Positions 36,350 to 47,166 of a DNA stretch of 64,000 nucleotides are shown here, piece by piece. The notes below the pieces were generated by a model that had not been told where the DNA came from, made no database searches, and saw only the letters and a list, made by a program, of their open reading frames with translations. This stretch comes from Pyxidicoccus fallax (GTDB taxonomy: Bacteria > Myxococcota > Myxococcia > Myxococcales > Myxococcaceae). The stretch covers positions 1 to 64,000 of the forward strand of contig NZ_JABBJJ010000009.1 of the NCBI RefSeq assembly GCF_012933655.1, read 5' to 3'. Both the position numbers and the translations under genes were made by a program. How positions within the stretch are numbered: the stretch's first letter is position 1; the number at the start of each line of letters is the position of its first letter.

Positions 36350-37489
36350 ATGCATGCGAGAACACCGGAGCAGGCCGCGTTCGCGGCGGCCATCGATGCC
36401 TTTTGCCGCGCGAAGACGGGGACGCGCGCGCAACGCGACGCCCTGACCCGCAACGGCACCGAAGCCCACAGCCCTCCGCTCTATGCGCAGATGGCCGAGC
36501 TCGGCTGGCTCGGCGTGGGCATCCCGCTGGAGTACGGCGGCTCGGGCGGCGGGATGACGGACATCTGCCTCTTCGCCGAGCGCACGTCGTACGGGCTCGC
36601 TCCGGTGGGCGGCTACGTCACCACGGCGGTCGCCGCGGGCCCGTACATGAAGTTCGGGACCAGGGAGCAGCGGGAGAAGGTGCTCGGCGGCATCATCCGG
36701 GGTCGCGTGGAGGCCATCTCCATCTCCGAGCCCGGCGCCGGCTCGGACGCCGCGGCCATCACCTGCCGCGCGGCACGGACGTCCGGTGGCTTCGTCATCA
36801 ACGGGCAGAAGACCTGGTGCTCCAACGCGCACCTCGCGGACCACCTGCTGCTCGTGGCGCGCACGAGCAACTCGGGCTCACGGCACGAGGGGCTCACCAT
36901 GTTCTGCGTCCCCGCGGGCACGCCGGGCATGGAGATTCGCGGCATCCCCACCCTGGGCGGCAAGGAGGTCAACGACGTCTACTTCACCGACTGCTTCCTG
37001 CCGGAGAGTACCGTGGTGGGCGCCGTGGACCAGGCGTGGCCGCAGCTGATGGCGGGGCTGAACAGCGAGCGGCTCATCCTCGCCGCGTCGATGCTCGGCC
37101 GGGGCCGGCGCGCGTTCGATGACGCCGTTGCCTACGTGAAGGAGCGCAAGCAGTTCGGCAAGCCGGTGGGCTCCTTCCAGGCGCTCAAGCACCGCATCGC
37201 GGACCTCGCCATGGAGCTGGACTGCTGCGAGCTGCTCCTCTACCGCGTGGCCGCGATGGCGGACGAGGCCCCGGAGCGGATGCTCCCGCGCGAGGCCTCC
37301 ATGGCCAAGCTGAAGGCGACCGAGACGGCCAAGCGCGTGGCGCTCGAAGGCATGCAGATGATGGGCGGCTACGGCTACGCGCTCGAATACGACATGGAGT
37401 CGCACCTGCGCGCCACGGTCATCTCCACCGTCTACGGCGGTACCAGCGAAATCCAGCGCGACATCATCGGCAAGACGCTCGGGCTCTGA
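36350..37489 (+). CDS. Acyl-CoA dehydrogenase
   Basis: The FAD enzyme introduces the first double bond in beta-oxidation. The 379-residue protein has the signature AISISEPGAGSDAAAI, the ERKQFGKPVGSFQALKHR segment and STVYGGTSEIQRDIIG, where the Glu is at the place of the catalytic base. AAGGA precedes the ATG. A second dehydrogenase gene follows after 11 bp; the two are different subfamilies and may cover different chain types. Confidence 0.95.
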   Translation: MHARTPEQAAFAAAIDAFCRAKTGTRAQRDALTRNGTEAHSPPLYAQMAELGWLGVGIPLEYGGSGGGMTDICLFAERTSYGLAPVGGYVTTAVAAGPYMKFGTREQREKVLGGIIRGRVEAISISEPGAGSDAAAITCRAARTSGGFVINGQKTWCSNAHLADHLLLVARTSNSGSRHEGLTMFCVPAGTPGMEIRGIPTLGGKEVNDVYFTDCFLPESTVVGAVDQAWPQLMAGLNSERLILAASMLGRGRRAFDDAVAYVKERKQFGKPVGSFQALKHRIADLAMELDCCELLLYRVAAMADEAPERMLPREASMAKLKATETAKRVALEGMQMMGGYGYALEYDMESHLRATVISTVYGGTSEIQRDIIGKTLGL

Positions 37490-37500
37490 AGGAGACAGAC

Positions 37501-38652
37501 ATGACGGCGGCACGTTCACGATGGAGCTCGGACGAGCTCGAGCAGGTGCGCAACCTCGCGGCCAGCTACTTCACGAAGGAAGTCCTCCCCAACGTCCCCA
37601 AGCACGTGGCGCAGGGATATCCGGACAAGGCGCTCTACCGTCGGGCGGGCGAGCTGGGGCTCTTGTGCATGTCCATCCCGGAGGCCTACGGCGGCGGTGG
37701 CGGCACCTTCGCCCATGAGGCGGTGCTCATCGAGGAGCAGGTTCGCGCCGGAGACCCGTCCATGGGCTTCGCGGTCCACTGCACCATCGTCGCGCACTAC
37801 GTCCTCGCGTACGCGTCCGAGGCCCAGAAGAAGCGGTGGCTGCCGAAGCTCGCGAGCGGCGAGTGGGTGGGCGCCATCGCGATGACGGAGCCGGGCACGG
37901 GCTCGGACCTCCAGGCCATCTCCACCCGCGCGGTGCGTGACGGCGACTTCTACCGGGTGAGCGGGTCGAAGACGTTCATCTCCAACGGCCGCGTGTGCGA
38001 CTTCCTCATCATCGCGGCGCGGACGGGAGACGCGAAGGGCCACGCCGGCATCTCCCTGCTGTGTGCCGAGGTCTCCGACACCACGCCCGGCTTCGAGCGG
38101 GGCCGCATCCTCGACAAGCTCGGAGGCAAGGGGCAGGACACGACGGAGCTGTTCTTCGACGACCTGAAGATCCCCGCCACCAATGTCCTGGGCGGCGAGG
38201 AGGGCCAGGGCTTCATCCAGCTGATGCAGCAGCTCCCCCAGGAGCGGCTGAGCACCGCCCTCATCGCCATGGCGAGCCTGGAGCGGGCCGTGGACCTGAC
38301 GGTGGAGTACACCAAGCAGCGGCACGCCTTCGGCAAGCCGCTTTTCGCCCTGCAGAACACGCGCTTCGAGCTGGCCGAGTGCGCGACCCTGCGGCGGGTC
38401 TGCCGGTCGTTCATCGACGACTGCATCGAGTCCCACCTCAAAGGAGGGCTCGACGTGACGACCGCCGCCATGGCCAAATACTGGGTGACCGACCAGGCGT
38501 GCATCGTCGCGGATCGATGCCTGCAGCTGTTTGGAGGCTACGGGTACATGAAGGAGTACCCCATTGCCCACCTCTTTGCCGATACCCGCGTCTTGCGGAT
38601 CCTCGCCGGCGCGAACGAGGTCATGAAAGAGCTCGTCGCCCGTTCCCTGTAA
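37501..38652 (+). CDS. Acyl-CoA dehydrogenase
   Basis: The 383-residue FAD enzyme has [53 protein letters not shown] and a C-terminal [17 protein letters not shown]. The catalytic Glu position near the end reads ANE, the usual place in long-chain or short-branched members. An AAGGAGACAG ribosome site precedes the ATG. It is translated right after the previous dehydrogenase. Confidence 0.95.
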   Translation: MTAARSRWSSDELEQVRNLAASYFTKEVLPNVPKHVAQGYPDKALYRRAGELGLLCMSIPEAYGGGGGTFAHEAVLIEEQVRAGDPSMGFAVHCTIVAHYVLAYASEAQKKRWLPKLASGEWVGAIAMTEPGTGSDLQAISTRAVRDGDFYRVSGSKTFISNGRVCDFLIIAARTGDAKGHAGISLLCAEVSDTTPGFERGRILDKLGGKGQDTTELFFDDLKIPATNVLGGEEGQGFIQLMQQLPQERLSTALIAMASLERAVDLTVEYTKQRHAFGKPLFALQNTRFELAECATLRRVCRSFIDDCIESHLKGGLDVTTAAMAKYWVTDQACIVADRCLQLFGGYGYMKEYPIAHLFADTRVLRILAGANEVMKELVARSL

Positions 38653-38683
38653 CCCTCAACCGACTCTCCCAAGGAGGCTCCCG

Positions 38684-39895
<1,212 letters not shown>

Positions 39896-39937
39896 TTGTC
39901 CTCCCCTACTTCCATTGAACGAGCTTCGAGCGAACCC

Positions 39938-42115
39938 ATGAGCGAACAGAACACCATCCGCTGGGACAAGGACGCCGACGGCATCGTCGTCTTGACGATG
40001 GATGACCCGAGCCAGTCCGCCAACACGATGAACGCCGCGTACATGAAGTCCATGCGCGCGACGGTGGACCGCCTCGTCAAGGAGAAGGCCAGCATCACGG
40101 GCGTGGTCATCACCTCGGCGAAGAAGACCTTCTTCGCGGGCGGCGACCTGAACGACCTGCGCGACGTGAAGAAGGAACACGCCAAGCAGGTCTTCGAGAT
40201 GGGCCAGGAGATCAAGGCGCAGCTGCGCGCGCTGGAGACGCTGGGCAAGCCCGTGGTTGCCGCCATCAACGGCGCGGCGCTGGGCGGTGGCCTGGAGATC
40301 GCGCTCGCGTGCCACCGCCGCATCATCGCGGACGTGAAGGGCGCGCAGGTGGGCCTGCCGGAGGTGACGCTGGGCCTGCTGCCCGGTGGCGGCGGCGTGG
40401 TGCGCACGGTGCGGATGCTCGGCATCGTGGATGCGCTGATGAAGGTGCTGATGCAGGGCCAGCGCTACAAGCCGCAGGAGGCGAAGGAGCTGGGCCTGGT
40501 GCACGAGGTGGTGGACTCGGTGGAGGCGCTGCTGCCCGCGGCCAAGGCGTGGGTGAAGGCGAACCCGAGCGCGCAGCAGCCGTGGGACCAGAAGGGCTAC
40601 AAGATTCCGGGCGGCACCCCGACGCACCCGGCGTTCGCGGCGAACCTGCCCGCGTTTCCCGCCAACCTGCGCAAGCAGCTCAAGGGCGCGAACATGCCGG
40701 CGCCGCGCGCCATCATGGCCGTGGCCGTTGAGAGCACGCAGGTGGACGTCGACACCGCGTTCACCATCGAGTCGCGTTACTTCACCGAGCTGGTCACGGG
40801 CCAGGTCGCGAAGAACATGATTCAGGCGTTCTTCTTCGACATGCAGCACATCAACTCGGGTGGTGGGCGGCCGAAGGGATACCCGCAGCACACGGCGAAG
40901 AAGGTCGGCGTGCTCGGCGCGGGCATGATGGGCGCGGGTATCGCGTATGTGTGCGCGAAGGCCGGCATCGAGGTGGTGCTCAAGGACGTGAGCCTCGCCG
41001 CCGCCGAGAAGGGCAAGCAGTACTCGGTGAAGCTGGTGGAGAAGGGCATCGAGAAGGGCAAGGTCACCAAGGAGAAGGGCGAGGCGCTGCTGGCGCGCAT
41101 CACCCCCGCCGCGGATGCCGCCGCGCTCAAGGGCTGCGACCTGGTCATCGAGGCCGTCTTCGAGGACGTGAAGCTCAAGCACAAGGTGTTCCAGGAGATT
41201 CAGGACGTGGTGGCTCCGGACGCGGTGCTGGGGTCCAACACCTCCACCCTGCCCATCACCCTGCTCGCCGAGGGCGTGAAGCGGCCGGCGGACTTCGTCG
41301 GCCTGCACTTCTTCTCGCCTGTGGACAAGATGCCGCTGCTGGAGATCATCGCCGGCAAGGGCACGAGCGACGCGACGCTGGCGAAGGCCATGGACATCGC
41401 GGCTCAGATTGGGAAGACGCCCATCGTCGTCAACGACAGCCGCGGCTTCTTCACCAGCCGGGTGATTGGCACGTTCCTGAATGAGGCCATCGCCATGGTC
41501 GGCGAGGGCATCTCGCCCGCGTCCATCGAGCAGGCGGGGCTCCAGGCCGGCTACCCGGCGGCGCCGCTGCAGCTGATGGACGAACTCACCCTGACGCTGC
41601 CCCGGAAGATCCGCCAGGAGACGCAGGCCGCCGTGATTGCCGCCGGCAAGCAGTGGGATGACCACGGCAGCTACGCGGTCATGGACGCGATGATCGACAA
41701 GCACGACCGCAAGGGCCGCTCCACGGGTGGCGGCTTCTACGACTACGTCGATGGCAAGCGCACGAACCTGTGGCCGGGGCTGACGCAGCACTTCACGAAG
41801 CCCGGGTACACGATTCCGTTCGAGGACATGAAGGAGCGGATGATGTTCGCGGAGGCCATCGACACGGTGCGCTGCTTCGACGAGGGCGTGCTGCGCTCGG
41901 CGGCGGATGCGAACGTGGGCTCCATCCTCGGCATCGGCTTCCCGGCGTGGACGGGCGGCGTGGTGCAGTTCATCAACGGCTACGAGGGGCCCACGGGCAC
42001 GGGGCCTCGCGGCTTCGTCCTCCGCGCGCGCGAGCTGGCGGAGCGGTACGGCAAGCACTTCCTGCCGCCCGCGTCGCTCGTGGCGAAGGCCGAGAAGGGC
42101 GAGCTGCTGAAGTAG
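39938..42115 (+). CDS. fadJ: FadB/FadJ-like multifunctional enoyl-CoA hydratase / 3-hydroxyacyl-CoA dehydrogenase
   Basis: The 725-residue two-domain enzyme catalyses hydration and oxidation in beta-oxidation. The N-terminal crotonase domain (about 1-280) has FFAGGDLNDLRD, NGAALGGGLEIALAC and VGLPEVTLGLLPGGGG. The 3-hydroxyacyl-CoA dehydrogenase domain has the NAD motif GVLGAGMMGAGIA (near residue 325), GSNTSTLPI and VGLHFFSPVDKMPLLEII, then the helical C-terminal part. It is translated after the thiolase. The last 50 codons and the terminator are duplicated at 53.05 kb. The symbol is approximate; fadB is equally possible. Confidence 0.95.
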   Translation: MSEQNTIRWDKDADGIVVLTMDDPSQSANTMNAAYMKSMRATVDRLVKEKASITGVVITSAKKTFFAGGDLNDLRDVKKEHAKQVFEMGQEIKAQLRALETLGKPVVAAINGAALGGGLEIALACHRRIIADVKGAQVGLPEVTLGLLPGGGGVVRTVRMLGIVDALMKVLMQGQRYKPQEAKELGLVHEVVDSVEALLPAAKAWVKANPSAQQPWDQKGYKIPGGTPTHPAFAANLPAFPANLRKQLKGANMPAPRAIMAVAVESTQVDVDTAFTIESRYFTELVTGQVAKNMIQAFFFDMQHINSGGGRPKGYPQHTAKKVGVLGAGMMGAGIAYVCAKAGIEVVLKDVSLAAAEKGKQYSVKLVEKGIEKGKVTKEKGEALLARITPAADAAALKGCDLVIEAVFEDVKLKHKVFQEIQDVVAPDAVLGSNTSTLPITLLAEGVKRPADFVGLHFFSPVDKMPLLEIIAGKGTSDATLAKAMDIAAQIGKTPIVVNDSRGFFTSRVIGTFLNEAIAMVGEGISPASIEQAGLQAGYPAAPLQLMDELTLTLPRKIRQETQAAVIAAGKQWDDHGSYAVMDAMIDKHDRKGRSTGGGFYDYVDGKRTNLWPGLTQHFTKPGYTIPFEDMKERMMFAEAIDTVRCFDEGVLRSAADANVGSILGIGFPAWTGGVVQFINGYEGPTGTGPRGFVLRARELAERYGKHFLPPASLVAKAEKGELLK

Positions 42116-42116
42116 T

Positions 42117-42138
42117 TACGGGGACCTGAGTCCCCGTA
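42117..42138 (+). terminator. First hairpin after the fadJ-like gene
   Basis: TACGGGGAC and GTCCCCGTA form a perfect 9-bp stem with loop CTGA, one base past the stop codon. The copy at 53208 keeps the pairing with a compensating G-C to C-G change. Confidence 0.7.
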
Positions 42139-42159
42139 GGAAATCTGGACGGGAAGACG

Positions 42160-42200
42160 CGACGGCGGCACGGGTCACCCAACCGTGCCGCCGTCGTTCT
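42160..42200 (+). terminator. Main terminator of the beta-oxidation operon (repeat copy 1)
   Basis: CGACGGCGGCACGG pairs with CCGTGCCGCCGTCG (14 bp, perfect) around a 9-nt loop, followed by TTCTTTC. Related copies occur at 53252-53282 and 55741-55790. Confidence 0.8.
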
Positions 42201-42264
42201 TTCAGCCGGCGTCTCAGGGCATGCAAACCCTTCCCATTCACCGGCGCCAGATTCGGGCATGAAG

Positions 42265-42615
42265 CTACTCAGGGTCTAGCTCCCACGTGCCCTCTTCCCA
42301 CCCCTTCAATGTCTGTTGGGCCCCAAAGGCGACAAGTCCCTCTCCCTTGGCCGCCTTCTCCAATACTGCTCTGGCTTCGGCAGTGCGGTAACGAAGCAGG
42401 AACGCTGCAGCCGTGGTCCGTACATCCACCCTGGGATGCTTCAAGAGGACGCATAGCGCAGCTCTTCCTTCATCACCACGGGCACGAAGCTCTTCAAACG
42501 CTGCGACGTATCGGTCGCCGTGCTTGTCTTCCGGATCCGCACCTGCCTGGAAGATCGCATCCGTCTGTGTCGCGACGTTCTCTGCAAATTCTCTGACCAG
42601 TTCCTCCAGAGTCAT
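42265..42615 (-). CDS. Orphan SitI-like immunity protein (HEAT/DUF2019-like)
   Basis: The 116-residue all-helical protein (MTLEELVREFAENVATQTDA ... WEEGTWELDPE) is a close paralogue of the protein at 53841: both have RARGDEGR/RAHGDEGR, VLLKHP-VDVRT and LLRYRTAEA and end in DPE. It resembles DUF2019-type immunity proteins. Its ATG overlaps the TGA of a 30-codon toxin tail (42612-42701), as in the intact pair. With its toxin deleted it is an orphan that could still protect against a toxin delivered by kin. It would be cytoplasmic. Confidence 0.85.
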   Translation of the reverse strand: MTLEELVREFAENVATQTDAIFQAGADPEDKHGDRYVAAFEELRARGDEGRAALCVLLKHPRVDVRTTAAAFLLRYRTAEARAVLEKAAKGEGLVAFGAQQTLKGWEEGTWELDPE

Positions 42616-42708
42616 CGCCAGACTCCCTTTTTGATGTTTTCAATGGCGAGCAAGCCGAAGTCGCGTTGAGCTGCGTAGGATTTCGTGCTCAGCCACTCTC
42701 GAAAACAT
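42612..42708 (-). pseudogene. Remnant of a SitA-like toxin gene (start codon fused to the last 30 codons)
   Basis: From 42701 the minus strand encodes REWLSTKSYAAQRDFG followed by LLAIENIKKGVWR and stop, 24 of 28 residues matching the end of the intact toxin at 54188. Immediately upstream lies the sitA-type start region (GCGCTGC-ATG, 42708) and 70 bp of matching leader. All of the body, about 1.25 kb in the intact copy, is missing, and the ATG is out of frame with the tail. Confidence 0.9.
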
Positions 42709-42778
42709 GCAGCGCTCTCGGCCTTGATTTCCCTGGCATGTCATACCACGCCAGAAAAGCTGGCTGGCTCATGTCCCG

Positions 42779-44044
42779 TCACTCCGAGGAGGGCTGTGTC
42801 GTCACCTCATCCGGATTGCGCTTCACGAACCGGGCGACGTCTGGGCGGGGCTCCGGGGTCGCATCCCGTGTCGGAATGGCGTCCGGCCCACCCAAGTTGA
42901 TGCCGAGTGGGAGTGAGATTCCTCCTTCGCCGCCGGGCAACTCCAGCTCGGCCAGTCTCTCCCCCGACTCCACGAGCGCCAGCTGGACCTCCCGCACCGC
43001 CTCCTCGCCTCCGTAGGCGCCGAACCGGGCCAGCGCCGTGCGCAGTACCGCCTCCAGCTCGGCGGCCGTCGCGAAGCGCTCCGCAGGGTTGCGCCGCAGG
43101 AGCGTGTGGAGGATGTCGCGGAGTGGAACAGAGAGCCCGGCCGCCGCGCGCTCCACGTCCTCGGAGCGGTAGCTCATGGCGCACCAGATGGCGTCTTCTG
43201 CGGACGGAGGCAGCTCCGTCACCATGGACGCCACCGAGGCCGCGAGCACCTGCTCCCGCTCCTCCTTCGAGAGCCGTGCCTCCAGCTCCTCGATTCTCAG
43301 GTCGGCCGGGTCGTAGAGGTGGCGGCCCGTCGAGAATTCCAGCAGCGTCAGCCCCAGGGAAAAGAGGTCGGCGCGAGCGTCCACGACTGCTCCCAGCAGA
43401 GCCTCGGGTGCGGCGTACATCACTTCGCCTTGAGGCCGGGGCAGTGTGGTGTTCAGCCGCCCCGCCAGACGAGAGAACGCCACACCAAAGTCGGTCAGCT
43501 TCACGCCGCCGCCAGGCTCGAGCCGGATACGGTCCGGGTTGATGTCGCGGTTGACAATGCCCAGGGGAATGCCTGCTTCGTCCGTGCGTGCGTGGGCGTA
43601 GGCAAGTGCCTCGGCCACCTGCGCCGCCACGTACAGCACGAAGGCGTCCGAGAAGTAGCGGCCCCGCGTCTGGGCGATGGCCAACAGTGTGTTCAGCGAG
43701 AGGCCCTCCACGCTCTCGACCGCGACGCACAGCCCGTGCCCCATCTCGAACAGGCCGTGGACGCGCGCGATGCCGGGATGCCGGAGGTACCGGGCCAGCC
43801 GCACCTCCTCCTCCAACCGGGCGCGCGTCCGCTGGTACTTCTCCGAGCTGCTCGCGAGCGCCGGAAGCGCGAGGCACTTGAGAAGTACCTGGGCCTGAGC
43901 ACCCGCCGGGGTGCGGGGCCGGACAACGAGGAGGAGCTCCCCGTGGCGCCCTGTCCCCAGGTCCTGAATGAACTCGTAGCGGGTGTCGCCATTCGTGAAG
44001 AGGACACTGCCTTCCACAGGGCGTGAACCCTGACCGCTGGACAT
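42779..44044 (-). CDS. Serine/threonine protein kinase-like protein (HRD to NRD)
   Basis: The 421-residue protein has a kinase domain at residues about 22-330: glycine loop GTGRHGELLLV (degenerate), VLLKCL lysine, IVNRDINPDRIRL catalytic loop with Asn for the usual His, VKLTDFGVAF (DFG intact) and MYAAPEALLG. The C-terminal 90 residues are acidic with no membrane helix. It is cytoplasmic. Its stop lies 71 bp upstream of the sitA remnant start; the last residues (KRNPDEVTTQPSSE) match a relic at the same place upstream of the intact sitA, so kinase and toxin were once neighbours in one operon. GGAG precedes the ATG. Confidence 0.9.
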   Translation of the reverse strand: MSSGQGSRPVEGSVLFTNGDTRYEFIQDLGTGRHGELLLVVRPRTPAGAQAQVLLKCLALPALASSSEKYQRTRARLEEEVRLARYLRHPGIARVHGLFEMGHGLCVAVESVEGLSLNTLLAIAQTRGRYFSDAFVLYVAAQVAEALAYAHARTDEAGIPLGIVNRDINPDRIRLEPGGGVKLTDFGVAFSRLAGRLNTTLPRPQGEVMYAAPEALLGAVVDARADLFSLGLTLLEFSTGRHLYDPADLRIEELEARLSKEEREQVLAASVASMVTELPPSAEDAIWCAMSYRSEDVERAAAGLSVPLRDILHTLLRRNPAERFATAAELEAVLRTALARFGAYGGEEAVREVQLALVESGERLAELELPGGEGGISLPLGINLGGPDAIPTRDATPEPRPDVARFVKRNPDEVTTQPSSE

Positions 44045-44203
44045 GGATGTGGCTCCTGGATGCCCGCGCGAGAGGTATTGCGCAAAGGCAGACGGACCCT
44101 ACTTCCCGAGCAATGCCGGGGTGAACGACGTCACAGGTTCTGCGTCGCAGCGAATTCCATTCACCAACAGTGAAGCTGAACGTAAAGGACCGATACACCC
44201 CTC

Positions 44204-46060
44204 TCAGGGATACCGGTCTACGACGAACGCATAGGCACTGGAAAAGAAGACCACCGCACCGGGCTTGGAGCCTTCCTCGCCCGCGAGGGGAACGCCTGCT
44301 CGATTGCCTCCCAGGACCATGCAGACGGGCACGTTACGCCCGTCCGGCAGCTGTGCCTCGTAGTAACGGCCCACCAACGCGCCCGTACCCGTCCACAGCC
44401 GCCCCTTGAGAATGGTGCCTTCGGGCATGCCCCCTCTCGCCGTCTCGACGTAGCTCTCGATGTAGCCATCCGTGAAGATGATGAGCGGGTCCGACTCTCT
44501 CCACCGCCTGTGTCTGTCGATGGAAATCGAAGGGGCCGTGCCTTGAAAGATGCCCAACCCACCGTCCCTGCGGGGGGTGAACATCATGTCGAGCGCTTCC
44601 TGGGCGCAATCCGCCGGTTCGGGTCGGAGCTGGGCACCGGTGCAACCCAGCGCCATTGCGACGGCGGCCGTCGCGGTCGCGCACTGCTTGAGGAGGGCCG
44701 CAGAGAGTTCGAGCTGGGGCTTCATCACGGGGGAGGATGGGCTCTTGCTGGCCGCTGGAGGCTGCCCAGGCTTCTTCCTGGTCACGGCAGCGGGGGGATT
44801 CGGAGGAGCAGGCTCGGGCTTCACGGTGAGGGGTTCCTTCTGAGGAGAGACGACGGGCGGTGGGACTGGCTGGGGCGAGGGGTTCGCAGAGGGGGCCTCG
44901 GGAATCTCGGCCCGAGGGGGGCGGCCGGGCGCCGCGGAAACAACGGGCCGCTCAGGTGTCGCCTGTGAGGGAGGGGGGCCATGCTGGGCCAGAGCGGCCC
45001 ACACCGCTGCCACGAGCGCAGCCACCAACAGGCCCCCGGATACGCGCCATCTCCGCGAGCGGGCTGTCCGTGCCGGCGTGTCTTCGACGGGCCGACGAAG
45101 AGGGAGGCGCACCACGGATGCCGCTTGCGGCTCGGCCTGGACCGCCTCCTCGGGCCTGTGCAGCGGCATCTTCCACGCGTCGCCCGGCTCCTGGGCCAGC
45201 CCCTCCAGAATCCGCCGGGCCGCTTCCGCCGTCGGAGGCCGCTGCTCCGGGCTCCGGGCAATCAGCGTCATGGCCGCGTTGCTCAGCGGCACGGGGACAC
45301 GCGGGTTCACGTCGCAGGCGGCGGGGGGCATGAGGCTCGCCACCAGGGGCTGGTGGCGCTGCTCCGGAAAGGGCGACGTCAGCACGTCATAGAGGCACAC
45401 CCCCAATGCGTAGACGTCGTCACCCTCCTTGAACTCATAGCGCGCATCCGCGTTCTGTTTGTTGTCGCGAAAGAAGCGCGTCGCCTCGGGAGACCGGTAG
45501 CGGGCAGTGCCCGGGGGCAGCGGCGAGTCCGTCAGCTCGTCCGAGAATGTGTAGTCGCCCGTGCTGAAGTCCAGGATGACAGGCTCGCCATCCTTTCCCA
45601 CCATGATGTTGGTGACCTTCAGGTCCCGGTGGTAGACGCCGCACATGTGCAGGTGCGCCAGGGCGTCGTAGAGCTTCACGAAGAGCCGCACCACCTCCCG
45701 GGCCGTGGGGTGCGTCCTGCCCACCCAACCGGCCAGCGTGTAGCCGTCCACGTAGTCCAGGACGATGTAGAACCAGCCGCTTCTCGGGTCCGGCCAGTGG
45801 CCATGTCCGTGGATGGCGACGACATGAGGGTGCGGCCCCACCCGCAGCAGGCACATCAGCTCGCGCAACGCCCGTGCGGCCGTCTGCGCCGGGTCCCCGC
45901 TGCTCGCCCGGTGCATGGCGAACTTCAGGGCGAAGCGGCGGCCCCCCTTCTCCACCAGGAACACCGCGCCGTAGGTCCCCGCTCCTAGTGGCTTCAACAC
46001 GGTCCAACCATCGACCTGGTCGCCACGCTTGAGGGTGGTCGGATGGGGAAGGTTCAGCAC
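44204..46060 (-). CDS. Membrane serine/threonine protein kinase with sensor-like C-terminus (DFG to DFS)
   Basis: The 618-residue protein has kinase motifs at residues 18-290: GAGTYGAVFLV, FALKFA, YHRDLKVTNIM, ILDFSTGDYT (DFS in place of DFG) and RYRSPEATRF. A membrane helix follows (GGLLVAALVAAVWAALA, about residue 345), then a Pro-rich stretch and an extracytoplasmic domain of about 170 residues that I do not recognise. The GTG start has AGAAGGGG 5 nt upstream. It lies 11 bp after the DUF2381 gene, a pair common in Myxococcus. Confidence 0.9.
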   Translation of the reverse strand: MLNLPHPTTLKRGDQVDGWTVLKPLGAGTYGAVFLVEKGGRRFALKFAMHRASSGDPAQTAARALRELMCLLRVGPHPHVVAIHGHGHWPDPRSGWFYIVLDYVDGYTLAGWVGRTHPTAREVVRLFVKLYDALAHLHMCGVYHRDLKVTNIMVGKDGEPVILDFSTGDYTFSDELTDSPLPPGTARYRSPEATRFFRDNKQNADARYEFKEGDDVYALGVCLYDVLTSPFPEQRHQPLVASLMPPAACDVNPRVPVPLSNAAMTLIARSPEQRPPTAEAARRILEGLAQEPGDAWKMPLHRPEEAVQAEPQAASVVRLPLRRPVEDTPARTARSRRWRVSGGLLVAALVAAVWAALAQHGPPPSQATPERPVVSAAPGRPPRAEIPEAPSANPSPQPVPPPVVSPQKEPLTVKPEPAPPNPPAAVTRKKPGQPPAASKSPSSPVMKPQLELSAALLKQCATATAAVAMALGCTGAQLRPEPADCAQEALDMMFTPRRDGGLGIFQGTAPSISIDRHRRWRESDPLIIFTDGYIESYVETARGGMPEGTILKGRLWTGTGALVGRYYEAQLPDGRNVPVCMVLGGNRAGVPLAGEEGSKPGAVVFFSSAYAFVVDRYP

Positions 46061-46071
46061 GGCAGCCCCTT

Positions 46072-46998
46072 CTATAGTTCCATGTCACGAATGAGAAGGC
46101 GCCTGCCTGCTGCGTCCTGCAGCTCCAGGTGAAATCGGGTCCCTGGGAGCCAGTCAGGCGCACCGGTCTCGACCGCCACCCGCGCCTCTGCCCCGGGCAC
46201 AATCCGAGGGACCTTCATGCGAATCCCGAGGACGCGCACGGACCGCCCCCTCCCTGCGTCCACCAGCCGCGCCTGAGTGGGGGTCCAGGGCTCCCCACCG
46301 TCGTTTCTGACCGTTACAGCGACCAACGTCCAGGCGGCCGCACGTAAGCTGATGGCAGCCCTACCCTTCAGCCCGTCCTGGCTGAGGACCTGCACGGCAG
46401 GCTTTCCCACCACGCCGAGTTCATCGAGAGTGTCCTGGAGCGCGAGCCCCGCGGGTCCGGTCGCCTCGGAGCGCGTGAGGCAGGCTTGAAGCTCCGCCTC
46501 GCGGGCCGCGAGCTGGGTGCGCACTTCGCGCAGACGCGTCTCAAGGACCGAGGCGGATTGTGCCCGCCGCACCACCGCGACGCGTTCGTCCGCCTCCGGG
46601 GCACCGAGGACCAGTGTAAAAGCCGCATGGGTGGGGGAGTCCCCGCCGGTGAACTCGACGACCAGGCGCAGCTGTCCCGAACCGCCCTGGCCCGCTACGG
46701 GCACCACGATGAGCGAGCGCTCGCCTTTGTCGAAGAGGTCAACGCGCGTCCCCTTCCCCTCCAGCTCGATGGTGCCCGGGTTGATGCTCGCATCGAGGAA
46801 GCGGATGACGGTGCCCCAGGCCGGCAAGCGAATCTCGGGCGCCGCAGCCTGGGGCGCTTCGGGAAGGACCACCTCGCGCTCATTGTCGGCCGGACGCGAC
46901 TGGGCCCTCGCTTCCACCGCGACGAACAGGCACCACGCCAGAATCAATGACCAGGTGACCGAGCCAGGAGACAAGGTGGTAGGTTCTCCAGAACTCAT
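46072..46998 (-). CDS. DUF2381-family secreted protein
   Basis: The 308-residue protein has a signal peptide (TWSLILAWCLFVAVEARAQ) and beta-rich body: VVLPEAPQAAAPEIRL, TVIRFLDASINPGTIELEGK, GERSLIVVPVAG, then a coiled-coil-like ETRLREVRTQLAAREAELQA (about residue 175) and a C-terminal beta domain (WTLVAVTVRNDGGEPW). It matches my memory of the Myxococcus paralogue family DUF2381, which is regularly next to kinases. The ATG at 46998 is chosen because it precedes the signal peptide; the longer upstream start is less likely. Confidence 0.85.
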   Translation of the reverse strand: MSSGEPTTLSPGSVTWSLILAWCLFVAVEARAQSRPADNEREVVLPEAPQAAAPEIRLPAWGTVIRFLDASINPGTIELEGKGTRVDLFDKGERSLIVVPVAGQGGSGQLRLVVEFTGGDSPTHAAFTLVLGAPEADERVAVVRRAQSASVLETRLREVRTQLAAREAELQACLTRSEATGPAGLALQDTLDELGVVGKPAVQVLSQDGLKGRAAISLRAAAWTLVAVTVRNDGGEPWTPTQARLVDAGRGRSVRVLGIRMKVPRIVPGAEARVAVETGAPDWLPGTRFHLELQDAAGRRLLIRDMEL

Positions 46999-47166
46999 CC
47001 TACCAGACGGGAAGGCACGCACCAGCTCCGCCGGTCCAGTCGGCGGCGGGTCGGCACGGCCCATCTCCCGCCCCCATTCGTTCTGGGAGCTGTCGAACCG
47101 AGTTGCTGAACTCCAACCAGATATGCCGGTTGGAGGCGCGGAAGTGAGGAGGCCTCATGCCCAGAC

